From: Volucella zonaria
Lineage: Eukaryota; Arthropoda; Insecta; Diptera; Syrphidae
Reading direction: 5' to 3'
NCBI GenBank assembly: GCA_963966105.1
Contig: OZ014530.1
Span: forward strand, 248,113,138-248,177,137
DNA length: 64,000 bases
Below, in pieces: positions 33,187 through 45,059 of this stretch; the first letter of the stretch is position 1, and every line of letters begins with the position of its first letter. The translations under genes and the position numbers were made by a program. The notes below the pieces were generated by a model. The model was given only the letters and a program-made list of their open reading frames with translations, was not told where the DNA came from and searched no databases.

Positions 33187-34086
33187 AAGTAATATACCCA
33201 TATATCCGGAGAGGGAGGACTGCCAAAGAAATGCAAAAATCTGGTCAAATGAAATTGCAATTTTCACAGATGGCTCGAAAACAGAGGAAGGAACTGGTTC
33301 TGGTATCTTCTTAGAAGACGCAGAACTAAGACTACCGGACGCAAGCAGTGTCTTCCAATCAGAGGTTTTGGCTGTCCTCATGGCGGCTGTGCTAATGCAG
33401 ATGAGATCGGTATCCAAAAAAGATATTGCTATCAATGTCGATAGGCAGGCCGCACTCAAGGCAATGGGATCAACCAACGTCAACTCTGATACAGTCCACT
33501 ATGCAGTCAGAATCGGGTAAAACTGTACTGGGTGCCAGGACACTGCGGTATTAAAGGAATTAAACAAGTGGACGAGCTTGCAAGAAAAGGAGCTCTACTC
33601 GACAATAGTGAGGTTGGCAACATCGAACCACCCCTTTGCATAGTAAGGGACACTATCGAGGAAAAAATCATAAAGCCTGCCAACCGAAGGTGGTCAAATC
33701 TTGAAGGAAAGATCTGGTAAGTTAATAAAATTAAACAGGGATAAGCTTAGGACAGTAATAGGAATCCAGGCAGGACACTGTCTCCTGCGGCAACACGCAA
33801 ACAGACTCAAATTGAGGACATAACACAAATACCGTGTGAGTGCGAGGCAATATCGCGCACTCAAAGGAAATTTTTAGGGAAATACTTTTTTGAAAACCTA
33901 GAGGAGATAGACGGCACGAAATCAAAGGACTTCTTGGCTTTTGCAAGAAAATTGGGTGTTTCACCAGCGCTATTGTTTAGGTTTTTGTCATTTGAAGACA
34001 AATTCAGCTGGTTCTACAGAGTTCGCGATCAGCCCGTTTTGGTGCCTGGTGTGTGTGTGGCTTACCCATCACACTCCTGTTTAACA
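33187..34086 (+). mobile_element. LOA/I-like non-LTR copy c, 3' part
   Basis: Coding resumes with atatccggagagggaggac, matching 11238-11260 of copy b. RNase H follows (AIFTDGSKTEEGTGSGIF near 33256-33310, SVFQSEVLAV near 33350), then LYWVPGHCGIKGI near 33522-33560 and the C-terminal tail to about 33990. The 3' UTR ends near 34086 in acatcac-actcctgttta, which parallels 12190-12202. The CCHC finger is partly deleted (33810-33845). Confidence 0.85.
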
Positions 34087-36424
34087 TATGCTGTCCGATA
34101 ACGTATATGTTCCTTGTTGACAAAAACCGAAGAAGATTTTTTGATGAAATTCAGAATTTTCTTCAAAGTTTTGCAGAGCCCAATCGGAGAAGTTTCGGCG
34201 CTTCAAATGATTAACAGGTTTCAGTTCTTGAGTTAATTTGATCTTTTAAAGGTATAGGCAAAGATTTTTACGACTGAGAGATTCCCAAATCCTGTGAACG
34301 GCTTGAAACCGATTAACTTGGCTCATTTTGAACTGAAGCACTTACGGTTGCGTTATTTTTCGGTAGCTCGATCAATGGGTTGTCTCACTGGCACAGGAAC
34401 ATTCAATGGTGAATACGTTCGCACATATCACGCACACCTTCTCTGGTGCGGTCCGCCGATCACTTCATTGTTCTCATAATCACTACTGCGATTTTTGAGT
34501 CTATCTACAGTAGAGATTAAAAGAGCTATTTTGGGCTATTTCGGCATACAAATACTCGTATATGAACAAATTTACTCGTAGGTCACACAGCGGTATTTCG
34601 GTTCAACTAAAACAGCTCTTTCCCCTGGCACAATTCTCATCTGATTACCAAACCATTGTACACCGATAGCACAGAATTTCAAAACTTTCACTCTTGTATT
34701 GTGCAACATTTAAATTTAGCATCACGTCCGAGTCGAATATCTACTACTATAACGTCAACGAAAACAATCACCAATTTATTTTAGGCTGAACATGATGGAC
34801 GGAATTCTGTCAAAATTTGACAGGTCTCACATCAGATGTTATGTCAAAATGACAGGCGATACAAATTCTCATTCTCAACCTATTCTAAGGTGAGTTGTAG
34901 TCATGTGTATCTTACTCGTATCTATAGCAAATTTACATGGACATTTTGAAATCTCGATAATTTTGTTAGATTCTCCAACACCACCCATAGCTGCCATAAA
35001 TTCCATTCCACCAGAAAACTATTCAGTATCTCATTTGTAAGAGGCGTGTTTCAAATCCATAATTTCTAACTCATCAGCAGCACATCTGCGGTAGGATTTT
35101 CAGCTCCTACACAATTTTCACCGACTGCGATAGTGCGATAAAGTATCTGGTTAATTGATTTCAGTTTCTAATCAAAATGCAATTCAATATCAATAATTCC
35201 TAAGTCTCTAGCCGTTGGCTGAATACTGAGAGGTCAAATGAATCTTTTAAGGTAGTTGGGGCATCCTATTCGGGCCGGTGCTATGCCTTAACTCTAGTGC
35301 ATTTCTATTTTCCGTGCTGCTGATCACGATTTTGTTTATAACAAAAAAAAATAAGAAAAAGATATTCTAAGAGAGAATTCGCGCCGTTCTAGCGGATACG
35401 TACGTTTCTGGTGATTTAAATTTTTTTTTCAAAATGAGAAATATTCGCTTTTAGAACGGAAAGAACGCACAGAATGCCGTATCTATACGAGTCGAAGACG
35501 GTGCTGAATAGCTGAACGTGTTGATTTTTCTACATCTCGATGTTTTATTTTAATTTTTAATTTATAGTTGTGTGAGTTGGTGTATGTGTGACTGTCTGGC
35601 TGGTCTATTTTGTATGCTAGAACGGTATGTCGTGCTTCGTGAAGGTACTCGGATCGAGCGCACACACTTGACCTTGTTTTACTGAACGGTTTGACGCAAT
35701 CAATATATTTGCTTCGCTCAATTCGAACTCGAAGGAATTACAAAACGTTACTCACATTTGTACATACAATGTGTGTATGTAGTCGTACGTAGTTACTAGT
35801 TACCGATGCGATGTTTTCAGTTGTGTTGTTGTTTTTGTTGCCAATGGTGGGTTTGTGCAATTAATTGATTTGATTGGTCATCATGCAATTTGGCTCTTCG
35901 GTCTTCGGATTGTATTCAATTAATCGCGTGTGTAGTGTAAGGCGTCAGATGCGATTGCGGTTTCTGATAGAACAAATGCCGATACACAAACGTACTCGTA
36001 TCTGTGTCAGAGCTGGGCAGTATGTTTTGTTGTCTTGTTTGTGGAATGAATGGAATGACATAGTTCAGTGGGTGGGTGAGGTTAATGGGCATACTTCACA
36101 ATAAGAATGATTGATGATCTATTTGATTTGTACGCAAATTGGACATACGTCTTTTGGATTTGTTTGTAATGCAGTTGTGAGCGGATTTACTAGTTCTGTA
36201 TCTTTTTTAGAGCATGCAGGCGGTTGCTACTTAATACGAGTAGATCTGTGGATGAGCTAATGCAGTTAGTCATCCGGTAAATGTACAATTGGTTTCATGT
36301 GATTTTCTCAATTTTCAGGAAAGTGACAGGACACTTAGCCGAAGCACTATACCTAGGGAACTGCCTTGATGGTCTAAGTTCCAAGTCAGCCAAAGTTGAA
36401 AGAAGAAAGATACGAGTACGTACG
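34087..36424. other. AT-rich stretch without an assignable gene
   Basis: No transposon motif and no convincing frame were found. It has five TACTCGTA/TACGAGTA octamers before 36300, inverted TGTCA/TGACA pairs near 34807-34854, and several T-runs. It looks like host intergenic or intronic DNA. Confidence 0.45.
34807..34854. repeat. two adjacent TGTCA/TGACA inverted motifs
   Basis: CTGTCAAAATTTGACAG (34807-34823) has 8-base arms round one base; TGTCAAAATGACA (34842-34854) has 5-base arms round three. They may be binding sites or a tiny hairpin; function unknown. Confidence 0.5.
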
Positions 36425-36830
36425 TAGCTTAGGTTAGGTTGGTAAAAGTGTCTGCTGGAGAGACCAACGCACTTAGGCTTATTGGCTCTGTGTGATGCCA
36501 CGTGTATCGCTTAAGTCATTGAAGCAGAAAGCTCTTAAGTGAATTTTTTTTCTTTGGGAGAAACCTGGGCATATTTAGAGTAGTTGGAGTGATGACATCT
36601 ATGATAGCGCTGAGATGTTTCCTATTTTGAAAGATCAAACTCTTAGAGCGATTCAGATCCAGAATTTGGGCCAGATGTGTCTGGTTGCTAGACATGTTGA
36701 TCCAACAGTCCACCTAAGGTCTGTTCTTTTGTGGGCATCCAGCTTTAACATTAATTTGCACGTAGCGGAGCGTAGCATCGCCTTTTCTGGTAGAATAGAT
36801 AAAGTGGTTCCACGTAGAAACTTTTAAACT
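36425..36830 (-). mobile_element. LOA-like non-LTR 3' end, minus
   Basis: Bases 36600-36830 read on the minus strand match 22360-22560 of copy a: gatccagaatttgggccag against ctggccaaaactggatc, and tgttgatccaacagtccacc against ggtggactgttggaccaaca. The UTR word ggcatcaca appears inverted at 36490-36500 (tgtgatgcca). The ggttaggttgg at 36423-36434 could be its AACC-type tail. Confidence 0.75.
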
Positions 36831-36959
36831 TTAAAGCGCCTCCTTTTGGAATAAGCGATGATAACCAATCGTCCATCTAAGTGGAGCCTATTGAAAGAAG
36901 GTACATTAAGGTCTGTCAGTGAAAACAAGGGTCCGAGACATGTGATGTATGTTTAACGC

Positions 36960-37430
36960 CTAAATCATCAAGTCGACATTAAGGAAAATTTCACAAATCA
37001 ATCGACGTAGGAAGTTCTTTTTTTTCTGATAGAACAGAGTTCTTAGAATAAGAAGAATAAGCCCATTACTATACTCCTTGAATGTCCCTTGTCTTTCATA
37101 CAAAAATGTTGAATGCTTCAGTGATAAAGTGACTAAACTATCAGCTTCTATCACATTAGCGCCGAGTACGCCGATACGAGGGTGGGGCTCACAAAGATAG
37201 TGCTGCGCGTTGACGACAGCGTTGCTGGATGTTGTGTCACATATGCCCAAAACACTTAGGTCTAAGTCTTTCCTCCTGAAGGGCAACAGGAAAATCGTTG
37301 AACTTTTGGAGGGGTCGTCCTGTTTTTGTGGGTGTAAAACTAGCAGACAACCATATTTAACGAAGGCATCCGTAAATGCAGTCAATAACTACGTTCGCAT
37401 GAGTATAGCCTGACAGATTGCAGTTTATTG
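36960..37430 (-). mobile_element. 'F'-family C-terminal fragment, minus
   Basis: The 141-codon minus frame contains LSVLGICDTTSSNAVV, parallel to LNVLDISDTTSRNAYF at 25490-25540 of the F element, the zinc-finger tail after RNase H. Upstream and downstream coding is too decayed to read. Confidence 0.65.
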
Positions 37431-37749
37431 AATAGCCAAGGCATGCTACTGATTCCATAGATTTTAGTTTGTTATTACAAAGCCATATATGTATTGTATC
37501 TGGCAGAAGACTGAGATCTAATGATCTGTTGGCAATCGGAAGGAACTGCGACTTGTCTAGGTATATGTATAGACCATTTAATACTGACCGTGGTCAGATC
37601 GTGAATTTGTGATAACTACTGTCTGATACGTATATGTACTACGGCTCCTCTTTATTTTGTTTTAATATTGAGTTGTTTCTATTATATTTTATCCCGGTTT
37701 TATTCAAACCTTCATCGTCACCTACGACTGCACTAGCCTCAAGGGGTGG

Positions 37750-38109
37750 TACATCTACTTCAAGAAATTCTCCAGGACTCAAAAGCAGACAAAGCTCCAC
37801 GCTACGAAATTTTCGAATTTTAAGAGTTCAAACGACTGAGTCATCGTGGCTATTAAAAAGGGATTTTTCGCAGCATTCAAGTAAAGCCAGGCGTATTTGT
37901 TGATCATTGGTGGCATCCACCTCCATAATTTCAATAAAACCATTAAAGCACTCCATCAAATTATTCAAAATTTCAATATTTTCCACATCCATTATCCGAA
38001 CATTGCAAATAACGAGAAACAGAAAAAAATAAAAATCAGCTGTACGCAATCGTAACGTGCAGAAGTTCGACACGAGCTCAAAAGAGAGTAAAAAGATCGG
38101 CCCGGGCAA
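37750..38109 (-). CDS. uncharacterised minus-strand frame
   Basis: From an ATG near 37991 the frame reads MDVENIEILNNLMECFNGFIEIM and continues about 50 residues (acidic, helix-like) to a stop at 37828. After that stop the same frame stays open for more residues (a serine/leucine-rich stretch), suggesting a single nonsense change in a once longer protein. The 5' flank is AT-rich and contains ATG only at the start of the frame. I do not recognise it. It could be an eroded transposon ORF or a host exon. Confidence 0.25.
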
Positions 38110-38484
38110 AAGACGACAAAGCAGTAGGTGAAACTTTTAACTGCAGCATAAATGACAACGACATCGCTGACGTTTACAGAACGAGCGCGAGAATTCCTGC
38201 GAAATCAACAATTGTAGCATCGTTCACTTCGACAATCCGCAAAAGTAAATTTTTATAACAAGCATGTACTCATTCCATCAAATTGAGTAGGGTCAGGGAA
38301 AACAGCGGACTGATCACCATGCCCGATGCCATGTTTATATCAATAATCAGCTGACAAAGGGAAACAAACACCTTATGTGGCTGTCGGAGCAGAAGGCAAA
38401 ACTGGAGAATTGGCCTTATGTGTGGGAGAGCGCGCGAAGAGTACTAGCAAGGCAGAATGAGAATGAGAGCGGGGGGGAAGGAAA

Positions 38485-41330
38485 TTTAGGGAGGAAGAAA
38501 AGACAGGTACCGATGTACGTTGGTTTTAAATGTTTGCAAGTTATAATGACCAGGAAATACAGATATCGGCAGGGCATTCCATAAATGAGTTTTACGGCTT
38601 AGGATCGAATCACGATATTTTAGAGTACATCCGAAAGTGGGCTTGAGGGTATACTGATGAGCGTTCATAGGTTGCCAGTTTCAATGGCGGAATGTTACTG
38701 GCGATTTCAATGGAGCACTGGTGGTGGAAATAGCGAAAAAACCAAGCGAGGCAGGAGACATTACGTCGGTGTTCAAGGGTGTCAATTGATTGACTGATAT
38801 TAGTATCACCCATGAGTTTTATCGAACGGTTTTGAATCCTATCTAGCAGGTGCAGAGATGTTTTAGGAGCACCTGACCAGATGTGGGCATTGTACTACAA
38901 TTTTGTGCTGATGAATGACTTATATAGTATATTGTGGCCAGATCAGAGGAGGTAAAATATTTCTTACATCGCTTGAGGAAACCTAGATATTTCGCAGCAT
39001 TTTTGACGACATCGAATATGTGGTCATTCCAACGTAAGTTGTCGCTGACACACATACCGAGAATGGAAAGTTTTTCGGTTTCGGCGATGCAAGTGCCATT
39101 AATGGACAATGGCTGGGTGTTTAAATTTCTGTTTTACGACAGCAAACAGCACTGCGTTTTGGAAGCATTAAATTCTACTCTGTTGTTAGTTCCCCAATTG
39201 GTTGTGCTGTTAATATCGGAATTTAATGGGCTTAACATGCGCTGCCCTTCCCGTTCTACAGCCGAAGAGCAGGGACCTGAGTCCGGGAACGAATATAAAA
39301 AGCAGAGAGTACTATCGTCAGCAAAGGAATATATTCGATTAAAAGCAGCAGACAAGAGGTCATTGATGAAAATTAAAAAAGAGTGTCGGTGACAGAACGG
39401 AGCCCTGGTGCGCACCAACATTTATTTTGTGAACATCAGACTTGAAGCCATCCAAGACAACTTGAATTTAACGTTCCGAAAGGTAATTTTTTAGACAAAA
39501 GAGCTAGATGCCAAACTCTGTCGAATGCTTTAGAAATATCAAGTGCAACTATCTTGTATTCGCCAGATTGATGTACGTTTTGGTTTCACTTTTCGGTGAG
39601 ACATGCCATCAGATTACCAGTGGACCTGTTGCTACGAAAACCATATTGCCGGTCATTGATAAGTTTTCGTGTTTCGAAATATTTCATGAGCTGACGGTTT
39701 ATCAGAGTTTCCATGACCTTGGAAAGAAGGGACGTAAGTGCAATGAGTCTATAGGAGGAGAACGAAGAAGATTCATCTTTTTTAGGAACGGACTGGACAA
39801 ATGTTGTTTTCCATCTTCTCGGAAAGAGTCCTTAAGAGTAGGATTAGTGGTGGTTTTGCCAAAGGGGAAGAATACCTCTTCAGAAGATAGGGAGATATAC
39901 CATCTGGACCAGCGGATTTGTGAGTGTTAAGATCTTTGTGTACTCTTGCCACTACACGTGTGCGAAAGTGGATTTGTACCATTGAAGATTCGACGCACTC
40001 AAGTGTAGGCGGAGACAAAGCACAATCTGGGAGCATTAAGCTGGCCGCAAAGTGTGCAGCAAGCAGAGTGGCATTGTCCAAAGAGCTGACAGCTGGAATG
40101 TCATTGTAAATGAGCGTTGGGATGGAGAATGAGGCAGAATTTATAATATTGTTGTCGAATGACCAACAATTTTTATTACCTTTGGGCCAGTGTTGTAATT
40201 TTTGCCTCAGTTTTTGGTCATATATAAATTTCACGCGCTTGAGAAGGACGTTGCAGTTACATATTTCTGGCTCGTTTAAGCCTTTTTCGGTGTTCCTCTG
40301 TTGGGATGGTCTTGTAGGACAGAAAAAGCATTTTTTTAACCTTGACAGCCACTTTACAGCTCATATGACCTTTTTTGTTGTTTTGATACTCTTCATCTGA
40401 TGAGGGATAAAGGATCTCATTCCAAAGAGAATAGTTTTTGTGATCATGTCAGCAGCGGCATCCACGTCGTTATCGAGGAAACATAACGACCAGTTGAAAT
40501 TCCTAAACAGAATATCAAGTCCGCTTCGATTGGCTTTATCGTATTGCCATACGGTTCTTTAGGAATCTTTTCTCTAACTGTGCGGTGAGTGTACGAGAAA
40601 TTAGCTGATATGACACAATAGTCTGAAGAGCCTAGAGGGGAGAGCACATCAACGCAGTACTTGTCAGGGTGAGAAGTTAAAAACAAGTCCAGGGTATTGG
40701 CGGTATGACTATCAACGTCTGGTATTCGTGTGGGCTCGTTTGCAAGCTGGGTTAAATTATTTTCCGCAGCAAAGATCTCAACACACCGTCCTTCGGGTGT
40801 TATCTGTCCAGAATGTCGAAGCCACCCAGAGTTGTATATATTGAAATCGCCCCTAAAACGATTTCAGTATGAGGATACAGAGATACAATTCTTTGAATAG
40901 AGTCAGACAGCGCATCAAACTCGTGAGAGGTCAAATTACTGTCCAGTTTGGGGCTTCTGTAAATAAAGCAGTAGTGGATAATTTGCTTACAGAGATGGAA
41001 TTTTAACCACATGAAATTGAATTCCGGATTGGAACAGGGACTACATTGTGGTGGAGTTTCTTAAGCTACATCAATACGAACGTAAATGGCGAGACCGCGG
41101 TGGCAGAAGAATACTCACACTAATTCGGAGCCATATAGCTTCAGATCAGAGTGATCTGAGAGGTGTGGGTGGAAATCTACCTGTGTTTCACTAAGCGCTA
41201 AAACCGCTGGTCTGTATTTACCGCCGTGGACGTACGGAGAAAAATGGTTACTTTTTAGTCCACGTATATTTGCTACGTCTACTCTGAATTCGCTAGCCAA
41301 TACAAAAAAAAACAAAAAAAACTCAAAAAA
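38485..41330 (-). mobile_element. CR1/jockey-like non-LTR copy D, nearly full length
   Basis: The most complete copy of its family, on the minus strand. The endonuclease starts near 41315 (FRVDVANIRGLKSN, then VLALSETQVDFHPHLSDHSDL with the catalytic Glu), with EIVLGAISIYT near 40850. RT starts near 39900 (SAGPDGISPYLLKR), with FLIFINDLLSAAFNRIYSFADDSTL (as two adjacent motifs) near 39285-39360. The thumb and CR1-type tail HLWNALPISVFPGHYNLQTF run to about 38520. Stops and shifts occur every few hundred bases. The 3' end has a C-rich word (tttccttcccccc on the minus strand) and no clear microsatellite. There is no RNase H. Confidence 0.88.
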
Positions 41331-41829
41331 ACACAGACGCCGACGGTGCTAAGCAAGGCTGTGAAGTGAAAATTCAAACGTTGGTTTACCGAATCTCTCT
41401 AACCTCTATGTCCTTATCAGATGGGGCGAAGATGTTTAGCCGGGGGTAATAATTTTAGTTTCTGAGGAAGGCGCTTTGGTAGTATTAAAAAGGGGAGCCA
41501 AATCCTGGAGATGGCCATGAATGAAAGATGAACAGTTCTACCCCAGGAAAGATGTTCTGCAGGAGACCGACCCCCCAACATTAATTAAAAGAGGATGTTA
41601 TTCCGTAAAGGAAATAGCTCGTCTCATGTTATAAGAATCTAAGATTAGACTTGGTAACAAGATTGTAATGATGAAAGATTATTATTTCATCAACTTTCAG
41701 ATAGAATTTGAAAATAGTTAAATTCCAAGGTGGTGTAGTATTTTGTTATTAAGTGCCATTATAATCACTGCACGTATCCAAAACGCCCTTAAGATAGTCC
41801 TGGACTGCTGCACCAGATAGAATCTCTCC
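41331..41829. other. unassigned spacer
   Basis: An A/C-rich start (41300-41340) may belong to the 5' UTR of copy D. Nothing else is recognised. Confidence 0.4.
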
Positions 41830-42575
41830 AGAAACAAAACTAAGGCTGTCATGGTTCCTTTCGAAGAAGAAATATAAACCCAGGTATAGTTTCACTTAGC
41901 GACACAATCGCTGAGTACTCCGACGAGCTCAAATATCTGGGAGTAATCATGGATAAAACTCACAATGCGAACACTCACTTAAACAACAAAGTAACTAAGG
42001 CAACCAACGCTTTGTAGGCCTGCCGTCGCATGTATGACATCACATGGGGAAACTCTCTAAAGATCATTCACTGGATCTATACAATTATGGTCAGGCCCAT
42101 CATAACATATGGACTAAAGCCACGCAAAGGACCGCTATTTTAAAGCCCAAAGGAATACAGCATGTTGCATGTCTGATCCTTATCAGAAAGAGTCTTTAAG
42201 ACTCTTGGGCACAATTAGTGTCTCTCAATGAGAAATCCAGCCATAGCCACCAGAGCTTTCGCGATATCTTTCGTCTACGTCGATAGTATGGCTGCGCTCA
42301 AGGCACTGAAATCTACTAACCTACTAATATAGGTATGAGATCGCACAATTCCCAAGTTATCGAGAAGGACGAAATGAGCTACCTGATCAGAGTTCGATAC
42401 AAGGAAAAGAATTAAAAATGAGGCAAGGTGTGAACATCAGACTACCTTAACTAATATGGTCAATGCTTGGTCAAAAAGGAATCAAAGGAGATTCTCAGTG
42501 GGGATTATCAGTCCACTGCTTAGAAAAATATGCCACAAGGTTCAGGTTGACAAAACCGGATTCTGCAGTGACCTA
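41830..42575 (+). mobile_element. LOA-like non-LTR fragment, left of nested rosa
   Basis: The plus strand carries an RT thumb (ELKYLGVIMDKTHNANTHL near 41928-41985, then IYTIMVRPIITYG near 42078-42115), RNase H remnants (DSMAALKALKSTNLL near 42280-42330) and the start of the finger tail (RLTKTGFCSDL, with a frame change, near 42545-42574). It is cut at a TA by the rosa element and resumes at 43783. Confidence 0.75.
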
Positions 42576-43780
42576 CAAAGTGGCGCAAAACTAATCATCC
42601 AATTTTATTTTTGAATTACTTTTTTCCTAAATAATTTTGAGTGATGAAAATCTTTATTTGGGCCATCACAATTGTTTCTGTTAAGTGGAAAAGATGATAT
42701 CCGCCAAATGGCTGCCGCCAGTGTTGATACACATTTGTGCCCGTTTTATCGCATTTCCATGACAAACCCGCGACTTCAAGTAGCCTTCAAGTCTGGGATG
42801 GTTAAATCGGGCGATCTTGCTGGCCATGCCAAATCACCAAAACGGGAGATTACGCGACCAGGAAACGCTTCCTTCCTAATATCCATTGTGGCTCATGCTG
42901 TGTGTTCGATTGCACCGTCTTGTTGAAATCACATGTTCACCAAGCCCCGCTCATCCAATTCCGGCAGTAACAAGTCGTCTATCATGGCCCTGTAGCGTTC
43001 GTCAGTAACAGTGACCGTACTGCCGATGGCGTCCTCAAAAAAATACGGCCCAATCACTCCTCCCGTGTGAACGCCCCACCATACAGTAGCTTTGAGTAGA
43101 TGTAATGGCTCTTCGTGCATCACACGCGGATTTTCAGTGCCCCAGAAACCAAGATTTTTCCGCTTAAGTGGAAATGCGCCTCGTCGCTAGTGATGACTTT
43201 CGACACAAAATCGTCCTTTTCGTTGTTGAGATTGAGGATGGCTTTACAGTAATTCACAGGCGACTGATGGTCAGGAGGCATCAACTGATGCACTGTTTGC
43301 ACTTTGTACGGAAACATGTGTAAGTCTTTCACTAAAATTCGCTGTAGGCTCCGTCTGGTAATGCCAATTGCGTGGCGCGTTCGTCTGGTTGATGTTTTTT
43401 CGCTCTCAGCGACATCGGTAGCCACAACCGCGATATTCTCGGCCGAACGACCAGTTCAGTGGCGGCCAAGCCCTGCATGATTTCCTGTAGTTCCACTGTG
43501 TTCGATTCGAGTAGCTATGCGCCGGAATGTTTGCCCAGTTGGCGCGACACGATTAGGAAATCGACGTCGAAATTGACGCTGCGCTAACACCACCGACCGA
43601 TTATTGGTCAAAAACAACGACACAATTATTCCATGCTCTTGCGGAGTATAGCGCTCCGTTGCTTATCTGTTTGCATACCGCAGCTGTCTAATTCGCAAAT
43701 GTCAAATATGACTGACGTATGACGCCATTTGCAAAAAGTATACCCTCTTCCGATAGGGTGATTAATTTTGAGCCACCTAG
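42576..43780 (-). mobile_element. rosa-like DD41D transposon R4, complete ends, dead
   Basis: The left end CAAAGTGGCGCAAAACTAATC and right end (reverse complement CTAGGTGGCTCAAAATTAATC) form inverted repeats of over 20 bases, flanked by TA at 42574-42575 and 43781-43782. The 1,205-base element encodes on the minus strand RRSLQRILVKDLHMFPYKVQ near 43290-43345, VITSDEAHFHLSG near 43160-43200, PYFFEDAIGSTVTVTDERY near 42985-43045, FQQDGAIEHTA near 42890-42925 and ARSPDLTIPD near 42805-42835. The last two aspartates are 41 residues apart. The C-terminal quarter is deleted or scrambled after TIPD. It differs strongly from R1/R2 and represents a second lineage. Confidence 0.9.
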
Positions 43781-43782
43781 TA

Positions 43783-43990
43783 TAAGCTGAAGATTGCATA
43801 GCGAATATACTCGTCCTGTGCGAATGTAAATATTTAAAGGATATAGAAATTGTTTTCCAATCGTATGACTACTTCATCATATCCACTTTTAAGTCTAACT
43901 CAACAATGCACGGCTCAACTCCAGGAGACCGTCCACCAGAAAGCCATGGTGGTATGCAATGGGTCTTCTAACTTCTCACTGCAGAGTTAC
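43783..43990 (+). mobile_element. LOA-like non-LTR fragment, right of nested rosa
   Basis: Joining 42573 to 43781 across one TA keeps the frame: CSDL then AEDCIANILVLCECKYLK, which is the C-x2-C...H...C-type finger tail of LOA ORF2 (compare HILCECEAI at 11945). The match fades by about 43900. Confidence 0.7.
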
Positions 43991-44399
43991 GCAGTCCCTT
44001 AAGTCCTTTCGATGGTGAAATCCAGATTGGATATCGAACTGGATTGGATATCGAGTTGTCTTTAGGACAACTTTAAACGGAGACATACTGTAGTCATCCT
44101 AGTGGGGAATGCAGTTTCCCAAGAAAATAGAGCTCATTGCAAGCACGGACCTGGCAACGATGAAACATTTGCTGATTTTTGTAACGCCAGTGGCATCAAT
44201 ATGGGGCAGCGTGATTTGCCATATACTCGTAGACACTTGGGTTTCAAGGAAGAACCAAGTTGATTGCTCCCACTTGCGACATAAGAAATAGTCGCTAGAG
44301 CTGCAGATTTGGGAATAGTACGAGCCTTCCATCATATGATAACTTCTATCCAACTACGCCCTTCTTAAGAGACTATCTTTGCTAGGTGTGCAATTAATC

Positions 44400-45050
44400 A
44401 ACTCCGTGCCATCCACCATCCAAGATCATTGAAATGCTGCTCTATAGCAGGAAAGAAAGATATAGAGCTTGTCTTTCCGAAGATACTTGGAGATGAACTG
44501 ATGAATGAAAATAATTGAATCGCAAAATAGTGGTCAGGTGGTCGTAGCTCCAGCTAGTTCGCAGTGAAAGCCCCAAAGGCTGGCTAAGCAAGTTGGAGCA
44601 TCAGCACAAAAGATGGAAGGGGTGCTCTCCTATGGTTTTTGAGCAATGTCTATGCTATTGATACGTACAACAATCGCCAGATTATTAAGGTGGATATAAG
44701 TTACCCGAACTAACGCAATCACTTGTGGAGAGCGCTTGGGATGCAGTAACCTTTCCTGAAGAGTCAAAGGAAGAAAATGATCCAGCCTTCTTAGGAAGCA
44801 AATCTAATATAGTTCGAAAACTGGATAGGTATCTGCGTGAAGCCTGCCGTAGCTAAAACAATCCTGAAGTGAATAAAAGAGCCTTGAGGAATCGCGCTCA
44901 TTGACGAACAAGTAGGTGTCCGCTCTGAATACCTCTGGATCGACCAGATAGATTTTGAAAAGGCGTTCGACATTGTCAGCAGAGAGTTTATTTTACGCGG
45001 GCATATTTTATTACATGTACTCGTATCTACGAGTGTTATCAAAGCTAAGT
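44400..45050 (+). mobile_element. possible non-LTR RT fragment
   Basis: The word IDQIDFEKAFDIVSRE near 44938-44985 is the first catalytic block of a non-LTR RT (xDFxKAFDxV). Preceding frames at 44400-44900 have weak linker-like composition. No other motif confirms it, so the boundaries are rough. Confidence 0.45.
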
Positions 45051-45059
45051 AGATACGAT

